From Methanobacteriota archaeon (GTDB taxonomy: Archaea; Altiarchaeota; Altiarchaeia; IMC4; QMZM01): a stretch of 8,153 nucleotides of DNA. Position 1 is the stretch's first letter. The number at the start of each line of letters is the position of its first letter. The notes beneath the pieces were generated by a model. The model was not told the DNA's origin, made no database searches, and saw nothing but the letters and a program-made list of their open reading frames with translations. The translations under genes were made by a program, and so were the position numbers. Shown here piece by piece: positions 1 to 5,819 of the stretch. The stretch lies in the NCBI GenBank assembly GCA_903930485.1, contig CAIYYO010000113.1:1-8153 (forward strand), written 5' to 3'.

Positions 1-1287
1 CAAGCCCCCCCGACGCCATTCGACCTGACGACGCTTCAAACGGAAGCATACAAGCAGCTCTCCATCGACCCCAGGCGCACCTTGGAAGTCGCGCAGGAAC
101 TCTACACGAGCGCCTACATCAGCTACCCCAGGACGTCGAGCCAGCAGCTTCCCGAAGGCATAGAGTACGCAAAGATCATAAAGAGCCTCGGCTCCATCAA
201 GGAATACAAAGAGTCTGCAGACTTACTCCTTGCGAAAAAGAAGCTCAAGCCCAACAACGGCAAAAAGAAGGACCCGGCTCACCCGGCTATCTATCCGACC
301 GGGGAAATACCTGGCTCGCTCAACGAGCAGGCCCACAAAGTATACGATCTCATCGTGAGAAGGTTTTTGGCCACGTTCGGCGAACCGGCCGTGAGAGAGA
401 CCGTCGAGATAGAGTTCGACAACAACTCAGAAGCATTCATCGCACGCGGCACCAGGACAACGGACAAGGGATGGCACACCCTCTACGGCAGATATGCGAA
501 ATTCGAGGAGCAGGAGCTCCCGGCCGTGGAGAAAGGAGAAACCCTCCCGGTGGAAAGCGTCACCGTGCACGAGAAAGAGACCAAGCCCCCGAAGAGATAC
601 ACGCCAGCATCCATCATAAAGGAGATGGAGAAAAAAGACATAGGAACCAAGGCCACGAGGTCGCAGATAGTCGACATACTATTCAAGCGCGGATACGTGA
701 CCGGGAAGGCGATAGAGGTGACGCCGCTCGGCCTCAACGTCGTCAAGACCCTGGACAAATACTGCCCGGACGTGCTGAGCGAAAAACTCACGAGAAAATT
801 CGAGCAGGAGATGGAAGAGATCGAGGCAGACAAGCTCCAGAGCGAGAAAGTGATAGAAGAAGGCAGGGAGACGCTGATAAAGATCTCGAAGGAATTCAAG
901 GAGAACGAGTCGAAGATCGGCGAAGCCCTTGCGCTTTCCGCGAAGAGCGCGCAGGAGATGGCCCGGCCGGCCCTCGGAAAATGCCTGAGCTGCGAAGGCA
1001 ACCTCGTCATGAGAAAATCCAAGCACGGCCAATTTATCGGTTGCGACAAGTACCCTGCATGCACGTTCACGATGTCGCTGCCTAAGGCCAAAATGGAGGT
1101 CGCGGGCAAATGCAAGCAGTGCGAGTATACCACGATAAAAGTCCTGGGCAAAAAGGTCTGGACGTTCTGCGTCAACCCCAAGTGCCCGAGCAAGACGAAA
1201 GGAACGCCGCCTCCGGCATCCAAGGCGCCTGAGCCGCCGGTGCAGGAAGCGCCTGCCGGCGAGGTCGAAGAATTGACCGAGGAATAA
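1..1287 (+). CDS. topA: DNA topoisomerase I (type IA), C-terminal part, 5' end outside window
   Basis: Type IA topoisomerases cut one DNA strand through a tyrosine ester and relax negative supercoils. The reading frame is open from base 1, so the N-terminal Toprim region is missing; 428 residues are visible. Residues 4-13 read PTPFDLTTLQ, a family hallmark. The catalytic tyrosine is residue 42 in ISYPRTSS (codon 124-126). The RYTPAS...IGTKATR block at residues 199-220 is the conserved segment of the central domain. Two C4 zinc ribbons follow: cysteines 328, 331, 348, 354 (bases 982-1062) and cysteines 371, 374, 390, 395 (bases 1111-1185). The protein ends in a Pro/Ala/Glu-rich acidic tail (about residues 400-428) that is probably disordered. 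The wording of the active-site region resembles archaeal topoisomerase I rather than reverse gyrase, but a helicase part upstream cannot be seen or excluded. It converges on the dadD-like gene with a 10-bp gap. Confidence 0.95.
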   Translation, partial: QAPPTPFDLTTLQTEAYKQLSIDPRRTLEVAQELYTSAYISYPRTSSQQLPEGIEYAKIIKSLGSIKEYKESADLLLAKKKLKPNNGKKKDPAHPAIYPTGEIPGSLNEQAHKVYDLIVRRFLATFGEPAVRETVEIEFDNNSEAFIARGTRTTDKGWHTLYGRYAKFEEQELPAVEKGETLPVESVTVHEKETKPPKRYTPASIIKEMEKKDIGTKATRSQIVDILFKRGYVTGKAIEVTPLGLNVVKTLDKYCPDVLSEKLTRKFEQEMEEIEADKLQSEKVIEEGRETLIKISKEFKENESKIGEALALSAKSAQEMARPALGKCLSCEGNLVMRKSKHGQFIGCDKYPACTFTMSLPKAKMEVAGKCKQCEYTTIKVLGKKVWTFCVNPKCPSKTKGTPPPASKAPEPPVQEAPAGEVEELTEE

Positions 1288-1304
1288 AAATCCTGTTTTA
1301 TTTT
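1286..1304. terminator. Bidirectional oligo-T terminator between topA and the deaminase gene
   Basis: On the plus strand, TTTTATTTT (1296-1304) follows the topA stop. On the minus strand, the A-run 1286-1290 gives TTTTT just past the deaminase stop. Archaeal RNA polymerase stops at such U-tracts without a hairpin. The plus-strand tract lies inside the last codons of the convergent gene, so topA mRNA would end antisense to it. The call rests on base composition and position only. Confidence 0.5.
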
Positions 1305-2554
1305 GCAAATAGTTTATCCGCGGTTTCCTGCGCCTTTTCGAGTATCTCTTCCTCGCCCTGGACCTTTCCGTTCTCCATCAGGATCTTCCCGTCGCATATG
1401 ACGGTGTCGACGCACGAGCCTTTGGCCGAATAGACCAAATTCGCTATCAGATTCCTTTTCGGCACGAGCTCCGGCCGCTTCAGGTCTATAAGCGCTATGT
1501 CTGCCAGTTTTCCTGACCGCACGGCTCCGGCGTTTATCCTCAGAGCCTCCGCGCCGTTGATGGTCGCCATGTCGTAGGCCTCTTTCGCAGGCAACACGGT
1601 AGGGTCGTAGTCGTGTACTTTCTGGAGGAGGGCGGCGTACTTCATGGACTCGAACATGTCGAGGTCGTTGTTTGACGCGCAGCCGTCGGTCCCGAGGGAG
1701 ATCTTCAGGCCCGATTCTTTCATTTGCCGGTAAGGCATGACGCCTGACGCGAGCTTCATGTTGGATACAGGGTTATGGGATATCTTCACGCCATGCCTGG
1801 CGAGGATGTTCATTTCCCTACGCGTAAGCCATATCGAATGAGCACATATCAGGTTCGCGCCAAGGAAGCCGATGTCTTCGAGGAACGGGACCGGCCGCTT
1901 GTGGTGCTTGACATGATAGTCTGCGTTCTCGCTTTCGGTCTCGGCGAGATGGAGGTTTATCAGGAGGTCCTCCTCGTCAGCGTACTCCTTAACCCATGCG
2001 AGATTCTCCGGCGAAACTGTATAAGGCGCATGGGGCGCAAGCGCCGGAACTATGCGGCTGTTCTTCATATCCCTGATCTTCTTGACGAGCTTTACCTGCT
2101 TCTTCTTCTCGGCCTCGCCCCGCTCGACGTTCCCGAGGTCCATGAACACCTCGCAAACGACTGCCCGCAGACCTGTCTCGTCCACGGCCTTCGCGACCGA
2201 GGGCATGTGCCAGTAGTTGTCGCAGAAACAGGTGGTCCCGGATTTTATCATCTCAAGGCACGCAAGCTTCGTCCCCCAGTAGACGTCCTCCTCGGTCATC
2301 TTGGCCTCAAGGGGCCATATGTGATTCGTAAGCCAGTCCTGAAGCTTAAGGTCGTCGGCATATCCCCTGAAAAGCGTCATCGCCGAATGCGCATGCGTAT
2401 TCACGAACCCGGGAATAGCGGCCTTATTCCTGCCGTCGATGACGTGATCCGCCTTCTCTCCAGCTTTCGCGTCGGTGCTTTTTATTTTCTCGTCTACGAT
2501 GTAGATATTGGTTTTCTTCCCGTCCAAAAGGACGTCCTTAATCAGTATGCTCAT
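1298..2554 (-). CDS. dadD: 5'-deoxyadenosine / S-adenosylhomocysteine / methylthioadenosine deaminase (amidohydrolase)
   Basis: A 418-residue amidohydrolase of the ATZ/TRZ-MtaD group that deaminates the adenine ring of 5'-modified adenosines to inosine analogues. It is of usual length for the family. Visible metal ligands are H54 and H56 (NTHAHS), H202 (HLAET), H239 (CAHSIW region) and D290 (GTDGCASNN). E205 is the likely catalytic acid, and E83 (WPLEAKM) and H175 (APHAPYT) match substrate-contacting positions of the family. In methanogens the enzyme DadD handles 5'-deoxyadenosine from radical SAM reactions as well as SAH and MTA, whereas bacterial MtaD prefers MTA and SAH. The sequence does not separate these preferences; I favour DadD because the neighbour is an inosine-type phosphorylase. 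The start codon overlaps the upstream phosphorylase stop as ATGA (2551-2554), so the two genes are one operon and probably translationally coupled. Confidence 0.92.
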   Translation of the reverse strand: MSILIKDVLLDGKKTNIYIVDEKIKSTDAKAGEKADHVIDGRNKAAIPGFVNTHAHSAMTLFRGYADDLKLQDWLTNHIWPLEAKMTEEDVYWGTKLACLEMIKSGTTCFCDNYWHMPSVAKAVDETGLRAVVCEVFMDLGNVERGEAEKKKQVKLVKKIRDMKNSRIVPALAPHAPYTVSPENLAWVKEYADEEDLLINLHLAETESENADYHVKHHKRPVPFLEDIGFLGANLICAHSIWLTRREMNILARHGVKISHNPVSNMKLASGVMPYRQMKESGLKISLGTDGCASNNDLDMFESMKYAALLQKVHDYDPTVLPAKEAYDMATINGAEALRINAGAVRSGKLADIALIDLKRPELVPKRNLIANLVYSAKGSCVDTVICDGKILMENGKVQGEEEILEKAQETADKLFAK

Positions 2555-3252
2555 CTTCCAACCCCGTTCTTAATGACTCTGACGAGGATCTTTTTCATGT
2601 CCTGCCTTTGATCCTTTGCTTTAGCCGACACCCTGGAAAAATCCAGCTCCCCTCCCACGATACCGTTGGCGTAATTATCTACCTGGCTTATCGCCGCATA
2701 TCGCAGGCCTGCCTCCTTGGAAAGCGTCGCCTCCGAGGCCATTGTCATCCCTATGACGTCGGCATAATCCTTTATGAACCTTATTTCCGAGCGCGTTTCC
2801 AGCCTCGGACCGTTAGTCTGGAAATACACGCCCTGGGGACGAACTTTGATGCCCAGGTCGTCCGCCGCCCCTATCAGCCTGTCCCTCAAGCCCGCATCCA
2901 GCGACGGCGTAATATAAAGCGCCTTAGAATCGCAAAACGTCTGCGACGCCGTAAGCTGCATGTAGTCGTCGGGTATGACTATAGAACCGGGAGGCAGGTC
3001 CTTTCTCAGGCTCCCTACAGAGGTCGCGGCTATGACTTCCGAAACCCCGAAAGCCTGTAAGGCAGCGATGTTGGCCCTGTGATTGATGAGATGCGCCGGC
3101 ACATCGTGCCGTTTGCCGTGCCTGGGCACGTAGACGTAATCGTTTCCCAAAGACGCATAGACGGTGCCGTACTTGGTCTTTACGACGCGCTCCTTCGTCT
3201 CCCCCAAAAAACCCGGCTCGGAAAAACCCGTCCCGGCGATAAGCCCGATCAT
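2551..3252 (-). CDS. Methylthioinosine / 6-oxopurine nucleoside phosphorylase (MTAP/PNP family)
   Basis: A 233-residue member of the trimeric PNP/MTAP family, which splits purine nucleosides with phosphate into base and sugar 1-phosphate. Family marks are GTGF (residues 7-10, phosphate loop), PRHG (43-46), PAHLINHRANI (52-62), GSLRKDLPPGSIVIPDDY (80-97), GPRLET (148-153) and the GMTMASEATL block (168-177), where MTAP and PNP usually have a proline at the fourth-last position of MTxxPEA. The base-recognition stretch is VDNYANG (191-197) instead of the paired aspartates that hold adenine in true MTAP. This fits an enzyme for 6-oxopurines such as methylthioinosine, as described for the methanogen MTIP. 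It is the first gene of an operon with the deaminase and is shorter than human MTAP. The start at 3252 is preceded by a purine-rich GGGGAAGG stretch on the minus strand. Substrate (methylthioinosine, deoxyinosine or plain inosine) is inferred from context. Confidence 0.86.
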   Translation of the reverse strand: MIGLIAGTGFSEPGFLGETKERVVKTKYGTVYASLGNDYVYVPRHGKRHDVPAHLINHRANIAALQAFGVSEVIAATSVGSLRKDLPPGSIVIPDDYMQLTASQTFCDSKALYITPSLDAGLRDRLIGAADDLGIKVRPQGVYFQTNGPRLETRSEIRFIKDYADVIGMTMASEATLSKEAGLRYAAISQVDNYANGIVGGELDFSRVSAKAKDQRQDMKKILVRVIKNGVGR

Positions 3253-3272
3253 TTTTTCCTTCCCCAGGTTAA

Positions 3273-3297
3273 TTATTTAAAGTAGATTAGATAAATT
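3273..3297. promoter_or_regulatory. Divergent AT-rich promoter region with TATA-like boxes
   Basis: The 67-bp gap between the phosphorylase and phosphoribosyltransferase genes is AT-rich. TTATTTAAA (3273-3281) contains the palindrome TTTAAA, so it can serve as a TATA box on either strand. Read on the minus strand, its centre lies about 26 bp from the phosphorylase ATG, which would give a leaderless or nearly leaderless mRNA. On the plus strand, a second AT element, AGATAAATT (about 3289-3297), lies about 27 bp before the phosphoribosyltransferase ATG at 3320. No clear BRE is visible. Based on spacing only. Confidence 0.45.
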
Positions 3298-3319
3298 GAA
3301 TAAGGCGTCTTTCAACACT

Positions 3320-3955
3320 ATGGAAAAAGGATACAAATGCAGCATGCTCTCATGGGACCGGGCATATTCCCTTGCAAAAAAAGTGGCAACTAGCATCATA
3401 AATGACGGATACGTGCCAGACCACATAATAGGCATCGCGCGCGGCGGATGGGTCCCCTCAATGATGCTCTCGGACCTGCTGGGCGTAAAAGACCTCCTGT
3501 CGATAAGGATCGAACACTGGAGCGCTACAGGAGCAAAGGACGACAAGGCGGTGCTCAAATACCCCCTACAAGGAGACATATCCGGGGAAAAGGTCCTGCT
3601 AGTCGACGACCTGACGGACACCGGCGACAGCATGCTTGTCGCGCTCGAACATTTGAAGAGCCGGAGGCCCGGAGAGATAAAGACAGCAGTCCTGATACAC
3701 AAGACCCAATCAAAATACAAGCCCAACTACTACGCTTTGGAAAAGGACAAATGGAGCTGGATCATCTTGCCCTGGAACCTGAACGAAGACCTGACGAACC
3801 TTGTAAAAAAGGCTTCAGCCGGGAAAGACAGCCAACGCCCTGAAGAGACGCGGAAAATCATTAAAAAAATGTTCGGTCTCGATGTCGATGAAGAGACACT
3901 CGAAGAAGTCATCGAAGCCAACAAGGACATCCCTGAAAGGAAATGGCAGGACTGA
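3320..3955 (+). CDS. Purine phosphoribosyltransferase (COG2236-like; hypoxanthine/xanthine/guanine)
   Basis: A type I phosphoribosyltransferase that joins a purine base to PRPP to give the nucleotide and pyrophosphate. The PRPP-binding loop is VLLVDDLTDTGDSM (residues 92-105) with the two acidic residues D96-D97. The ARGGW stretch (40-44) is the pyrophosphate loop. The WIILPWN segment (147-153) resembles the base-side end of archaeal Gpt/XPRT proteins. After it comes a charged helical extension (about 170-211) seen in this family of archaeal proteins. I place the start at the ATG at 3320 (211 residues). An in-frame TTG at 3296 would add eight residues but overlaps the likely promoter. It is divergent from the phosphorylase/deaminase operon, which releases hypoxanthine, so recycling that base is a natural role. 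The exact base preference cannot be read from the sequence. Confidence 0.86.
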   Translation: MEKGYKCSMLSWDRAYSLAKKVATSIINDGYVPDHIIGIARGGWVPSMMLSDLLGVKDLLSIRIEHWSATGAKDDKAVLKYPLQGDISGEKVLLVDDLTDTGDSMLVALEHLKSRRPGEIKTAVLIHKTQSKYKPNYYALEKDKWSWIILPWNLNEDLTNLVKKASAGKDSQRPEETRKIIKKMFGLDVDEETLEEVIEANKDIPERKWQD

Positions 3956-3959
3956 AAAA
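3955..3959 (-). terminator. Oligo-T tract after the PUA-protein gene
   Basis: The A-run at 3955-3959 is TTTTT on the minus strand, a few bases beyond the TGA stop (3968-3970) of the PUA-domain gene. For the convergent phosphoribosyltransferase, the nearest strong plus-strand T-tract is T6 at 4026-4031, which lies inside the opposing gene. Position is the only evidence. Confidence 0.35.
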
Positions 3960-3967
3960 CGGGGATA

Positions 3968-4426
3968 TCATATCGTCCGGTACTGCTGCCTTGTCCTCCT
4001 CGATTTGGGAGTCTGGTTGATCACCTTTTTTCCTTCGACGAGCCCGATCCCGAGTATGTCGTCGCCGGCTTTCAATATGTAATAGCCTGCCTGCGTCTCT
4101 TCTCCGATTACGACGTCGCGCCCGGACATGATGTACTCGGCTTCCTCTCGGGACAATTCAATAGCTTTCGACGCTGTTTTTCCGATCGCCTCCGCGCCTT
4201 CGATCGACGGAAATACAACTCCATCCCTTATCGTGCAGAAGTGTATGCCGGTCCATTCGGCCGGGACGTCAGGCAATGCGTCCCCGGTGTATAAGAATAG
4301 CTTCCGGCTCTCCCTTTTCTCGTCTTTTGAAAGGAACATGCCCTCTAAAACAAGCTTCGAGCCGTACTGCCCGTCGATCTCCGCGAACAGCTCCTCTGCG
4401 TCCTCCTTTTTTAGTTTGCGGATCAT
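3968..4426 (-). CDS. PUA-domain RNA-binding protein, partner of the adjacent RNA methyltransferase
   Basis: A 152-residue protein with a C-terminal PUA-type fold: SGRDVVIGEE (101-110), QAGYYILKAGDDILGIGLVE (112-131) and a basic tail NQTPKSRRTRQ (137-147), typical of RNA-binding PUA domains. The N-terminal half (about 1-95) resembles the pre-PUA region found in NIP7-like and RsmF C-terminal modules. The frame is open further upstream to 4522, but I choose the ATG at 4424-4426. It overlaps the methyltransferase stop as ATGA, and the residues before it belong to the coding region of the other gene. The tight overlap implies coupled translation and a joint function, most simply positioning tRNA or rRNA for the m5C methyltransferase. 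In bacterial RsmF a similar PUA-like module is part of the same chain. I recognise the domain but no characterised gene name. Confidence 0.82.
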   Translation of the reverse strand: MIRKLKKEDAEELFAEIDGQYGSKLVLEGMFLSKDEKRESRKLFLYTGDALPDVPAEWTGIHFCTIRDGVVFPSIEGAEAIGKTASKAIELSREEAEYIMSGRDVVIGEETQAGYYILKAGDDILGIGLVEGKKVINQTPKSRRTRQQYRTI

Positions 4427-5316
4427 TTTTCTTTCTGTATCTTCGCGATGTAATACGATTCCGTATCGTTGTCCTGCGGCATGATCCTGACGCTGTTCCG
4501 GGTCTTTTCCGTTAGGCCGCATCTCGTCTTTACCCCGGGGATTTCGACATCAAGGATCCGTGCATCCTTTTCTTCGTCCAGCAAGTGTTCGACAACGTCT
4601 TCGTTCTCTTCCCGGCTGGTCGTGCAAGTGGAATAGACGAGGACGCCTCCCGGGATCAGACAGTTGTACGCCGACGTTATAAGTTTTTTCTGGAGATTGG
4701 AGAGCTTCTTCACCCTGTCCATGGTCCATCGGTCGATCGCTCCCGGGTTTTTCCTCGCAGTCCCGACATCGGAGCAAGGCGCATCAAGCAGCACCTTGTC
4801 GAACCTTTGAGGGTATTTCTCGTAACCGATGCCGTCTCTCCTTGTCACCGTTACGTTGGATGCGCCCGCCTTCTGCACGTTTATGACCAGCGCACGAACT
4901 CGAACGAAGCTAGCCTCGTTGGCGACAAGAACGCCCCGGTTGCCCATAAGCTGCGCAAGATGCGTCGTCTTAGACCCGGGAGCAGCGCACAAATCAAGCA
5001 CGCGATCAGACGGCTCCGGCGCCAGAACGATCGACGGGATCATCGAGGACGAATTTTGGATGTAGTAGTAACCGAGCTGGTGCTCGGCCGTGTCCAGCTC
5101 GTAATCGGAATCTATCCATAAGCCGTCCGGGCACCAGGGAATGACGGAATACGGGACGTTATTCCTTTTCAGGAACGACTCCACTATTTCTTTCGAGGAT
5201 TTCAGGGTGTTGACCCTGATCGACATCTTCTGGGGCTTGCGCAGGGCCGACATGAACTTGTCATAGTCGGGGTACAGCCTCCGATGGTATTCCTCGAATT
5301 CCCTATTTATGCCCAT
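4423..5316 (-). CDS. RNA (cytosine-5) methyltransferase, NOL1/NOP2/sun (NSUN/Trm4/RsmF) family
   Basis: A SAM-dependent enzyme that forms 5-methylcytosine in tRNA or rRNA. The 297 residues comprise a short N-terminal RNA-recognition part (FMSALRKPQKMSIRVNTLK, 21-39) and a Rossmann catalytic domain. The SAM loop is LDLCAAPGSKTTHLAQ (107-122). Motif IV is LLDAPCSDVG (176-185), with C181 as the release cysteine. Motif VI is YSTCTTSREENED (228-240), with C231 as the nucleophile. The end, VRIMP...ESYYIAKI (276-293), is the usual last strand, so the catalytic domain is complete. Motif IV usually reads DAPCSG; here the residue after CS is aspartate (D183). Archaeal relatives include the tRNA enzyme Trm4 (targets around positions 48-49); rRNA is also possible. 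It is the first gene of a two-gene operon and starts 31 bp from the divergent Nudix gene. The start at 5316 keeps the conserved REFEEYHRRLYPDYDKF region. Confidence 0.92.
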   Translation of the reverse strand: MGINREFEEYHRRLYPDYDKFMSALRKPQKMSIRVNTLKSSKEIVESFLKRNNVPYSVIPWCPDGLWIDSDYELDTAEHQLGYYYIQNSSSMIPSIVLAPEPSDRVLDLCAAPGSKTTHLAQLMGNRGVLVANEASFVRVRALVINVQKAGASNVTVTRRDGIGYEKYPQRFDKVLLDAPCSDVGTARKNPGAIDRWTMDRVKKLSNLQKKLITSAYNCLIPGGVLVYSTCTTSREENEDVVEHLLDEEKDARILDVEIPGVKTRCGLTEKTRNSVRIMPQDNDTESYYIAKIQKEK

Positions 5317-5320
5317 AGAT

Positions 5321-5330
5321 AGAATATAAG
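5321..5330 (+). promoter_or_regulatory. Possible TATA element before the Nudix gene
   Basis: The 31-bp divergent gap holds AGAATATAAG (5321-5330). Its AT core lies about 22 bp before the Nudix ATG at 5348, and no Shine-Dalgarno site precedes that ATG. This fits a nearly leaderless transcript. No box at the right distance for the methyltransferase start is visible; its promoter may lie inside the Nudix gene. Weak call. Confidence 0.3.
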
Positions 5331-5347
5331 AACCTCAATACGCAAAA

Positions 5348-5749
5348 ATGGCCGACGAGCACATGGACGTCGTTGCCGCTATAATCTCCAGGGACGACCG
5401 CATCCTCATAACGAAACGCAAACAGGGTTCTTTCATGGCAGGACTCTGGGAATTTCCCGGGGGAAAAATCGAGGCAGGCGAAAAACCCCGCGACGCGCTG
5501 AAGAGGGAGATAAAAGAGGAGCTCGATGTCGAGATAGAGATAGACGAACTCTTTTATGCAAAACAGCATGTCTACGTCCTCGGAACAAAGAAGAGGCAGG
5601 TGAAGCTTTTTTTCTACGAGGCGAGGATGACCGACGGCATTATCAAATGCTTAGGCTGCGACGAATACCGGTGGGTCACAAAATCGGAGCTGAAGGACTA
5701 TCATTTCGTCGACGCGGACGCCGAGGTCGTGGAAAAGCTGGCTGAATGA
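5348..5749 (+). CDS. Nudix hydrolase, MutT/8-oxo-dGTP or NTP pyrophosphohydrolase type
   Basis: A 133-residue single-domain Nudix protein. Such enzymes hydrolyse nucleoside diphosphate linkages, often to clear oxidised or non-canonical nucleotides. The Nudix box runs from G39 to V61: G39, E45, then REIKEELDV (53-61), with the metal-binding glutamates E54, E57 and E58. The consensus glycine near the end of the box is aspartate (D60), a substitution seen in active relatives. WEFPGGKIEAGE (34-45) and the late RWVTKSELKDYHFVDAD (108-124) match the MutT/NudG group, in which the C-terminal F..AD segment touches the base. Length is normal. The start at 5348 is the first ATG; an alternative at 5363 (MDVVAA) would also keep the fold. 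It is divergent from the RNA methyltransferase gene. Substrate is not determined. Confidence 0.92.
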   Translation: MADEHMDVVAAIISRDDRILITKRKQGSFMAGLWEFPGGKIEAGEKPRDALKREIKEELDVEIEIDELFYAKQHVYVLGTKKRQVKLFFYEARMTDGIIKCLGCDEYRWVTKSELKDYHFVDADAEVVEKLAE

Positions 5750-5770
5750 TCCATTTCTTACCAATGACTG

Positions 5771-5779
5771 CTTTTTTCT
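5771..5779 (+). terminator. Oligo-T terminator after the Nudix gene
   Basis: CTTTTTTCT, with six T in a row, lies 22 bp past the Nudix stop and has no hairpin before it, in the manner of archaeal intrinsic termination. It stands in the 70-bp convergent gap before kdpD. Confidence 0.5.
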
Positions 5780-5782
5780 TGA

Positions 5783-5790
5783 TTTATATA
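5783..5790. promoter_or_regulatory. Unexplained TATA-box-like octamer in a convergent gap
   Basis: TTTATATA matches the archaeal TATA consensus closely, yet it lies between two gene 3' ends where no sense promoter is needed. On the plus strand it would start RNA near 5813, antisense to the 3' end of kdpD. On the minus strand it would start RNA antisense to the Nudix gene. No good BRE is seen, and it may simply be part of an AT-rich terminator. Confidence 0.25.
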
Positions 5791-5792
5791 TG

Positions 5793-5819
5793 AAAAAGAG
5801 CCGCCGTCGATGAGACGAC
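5793..5819 (-). terminator. Terminator of the kdp operon
   Basis: Just past the kdpD TAA stop, the minus strand has a short inverted repeat (GTCG/CGAC, 5806-5809 with 5816-5819, six-base loop), followed after about eight bases by TTTTT (5793-5797). The four-base stem is weak; the T-tract is the main signal. Confidence 0.4.

Noticed and set aside
483..1223. Two long minus-strand frames (246 codons at 483-1223 and 209 codons at 679-1308) opposite topA
   Set aside because: topA carries the catalytic tyrosine and zinc ribbons in the plus frame. The antisense products are Ser/Phe/Leu-rich or Arg-rich without domain signals.
1775..2611. 278-codon open frame on the plus strand opposite the deaminase gene
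   Set aside because: It lies fully opposite a gene with intact catalytic motifs. Its protein has no recognisable motif and an Arg/Val/Leu-rich composition typical of an antisense shadow in a GC-rich gene.
3296..3319. TTG start adding eight residues to the phosphoribosyltransferase
   Set aside because: It would place the start inside the AT-rich promoter element; the ATG at 3320 gives a normal family N terminus.
4427..4522. N-terminal extension of the PUA protein to an ATG at 4522
   Set aside because: The added 32 residues overlap the coding end of the methyltransferase and are rich in Gln, Arg and His with no domain character. The ATGA-overlap start at 4426 fits the pre-PUA domain.
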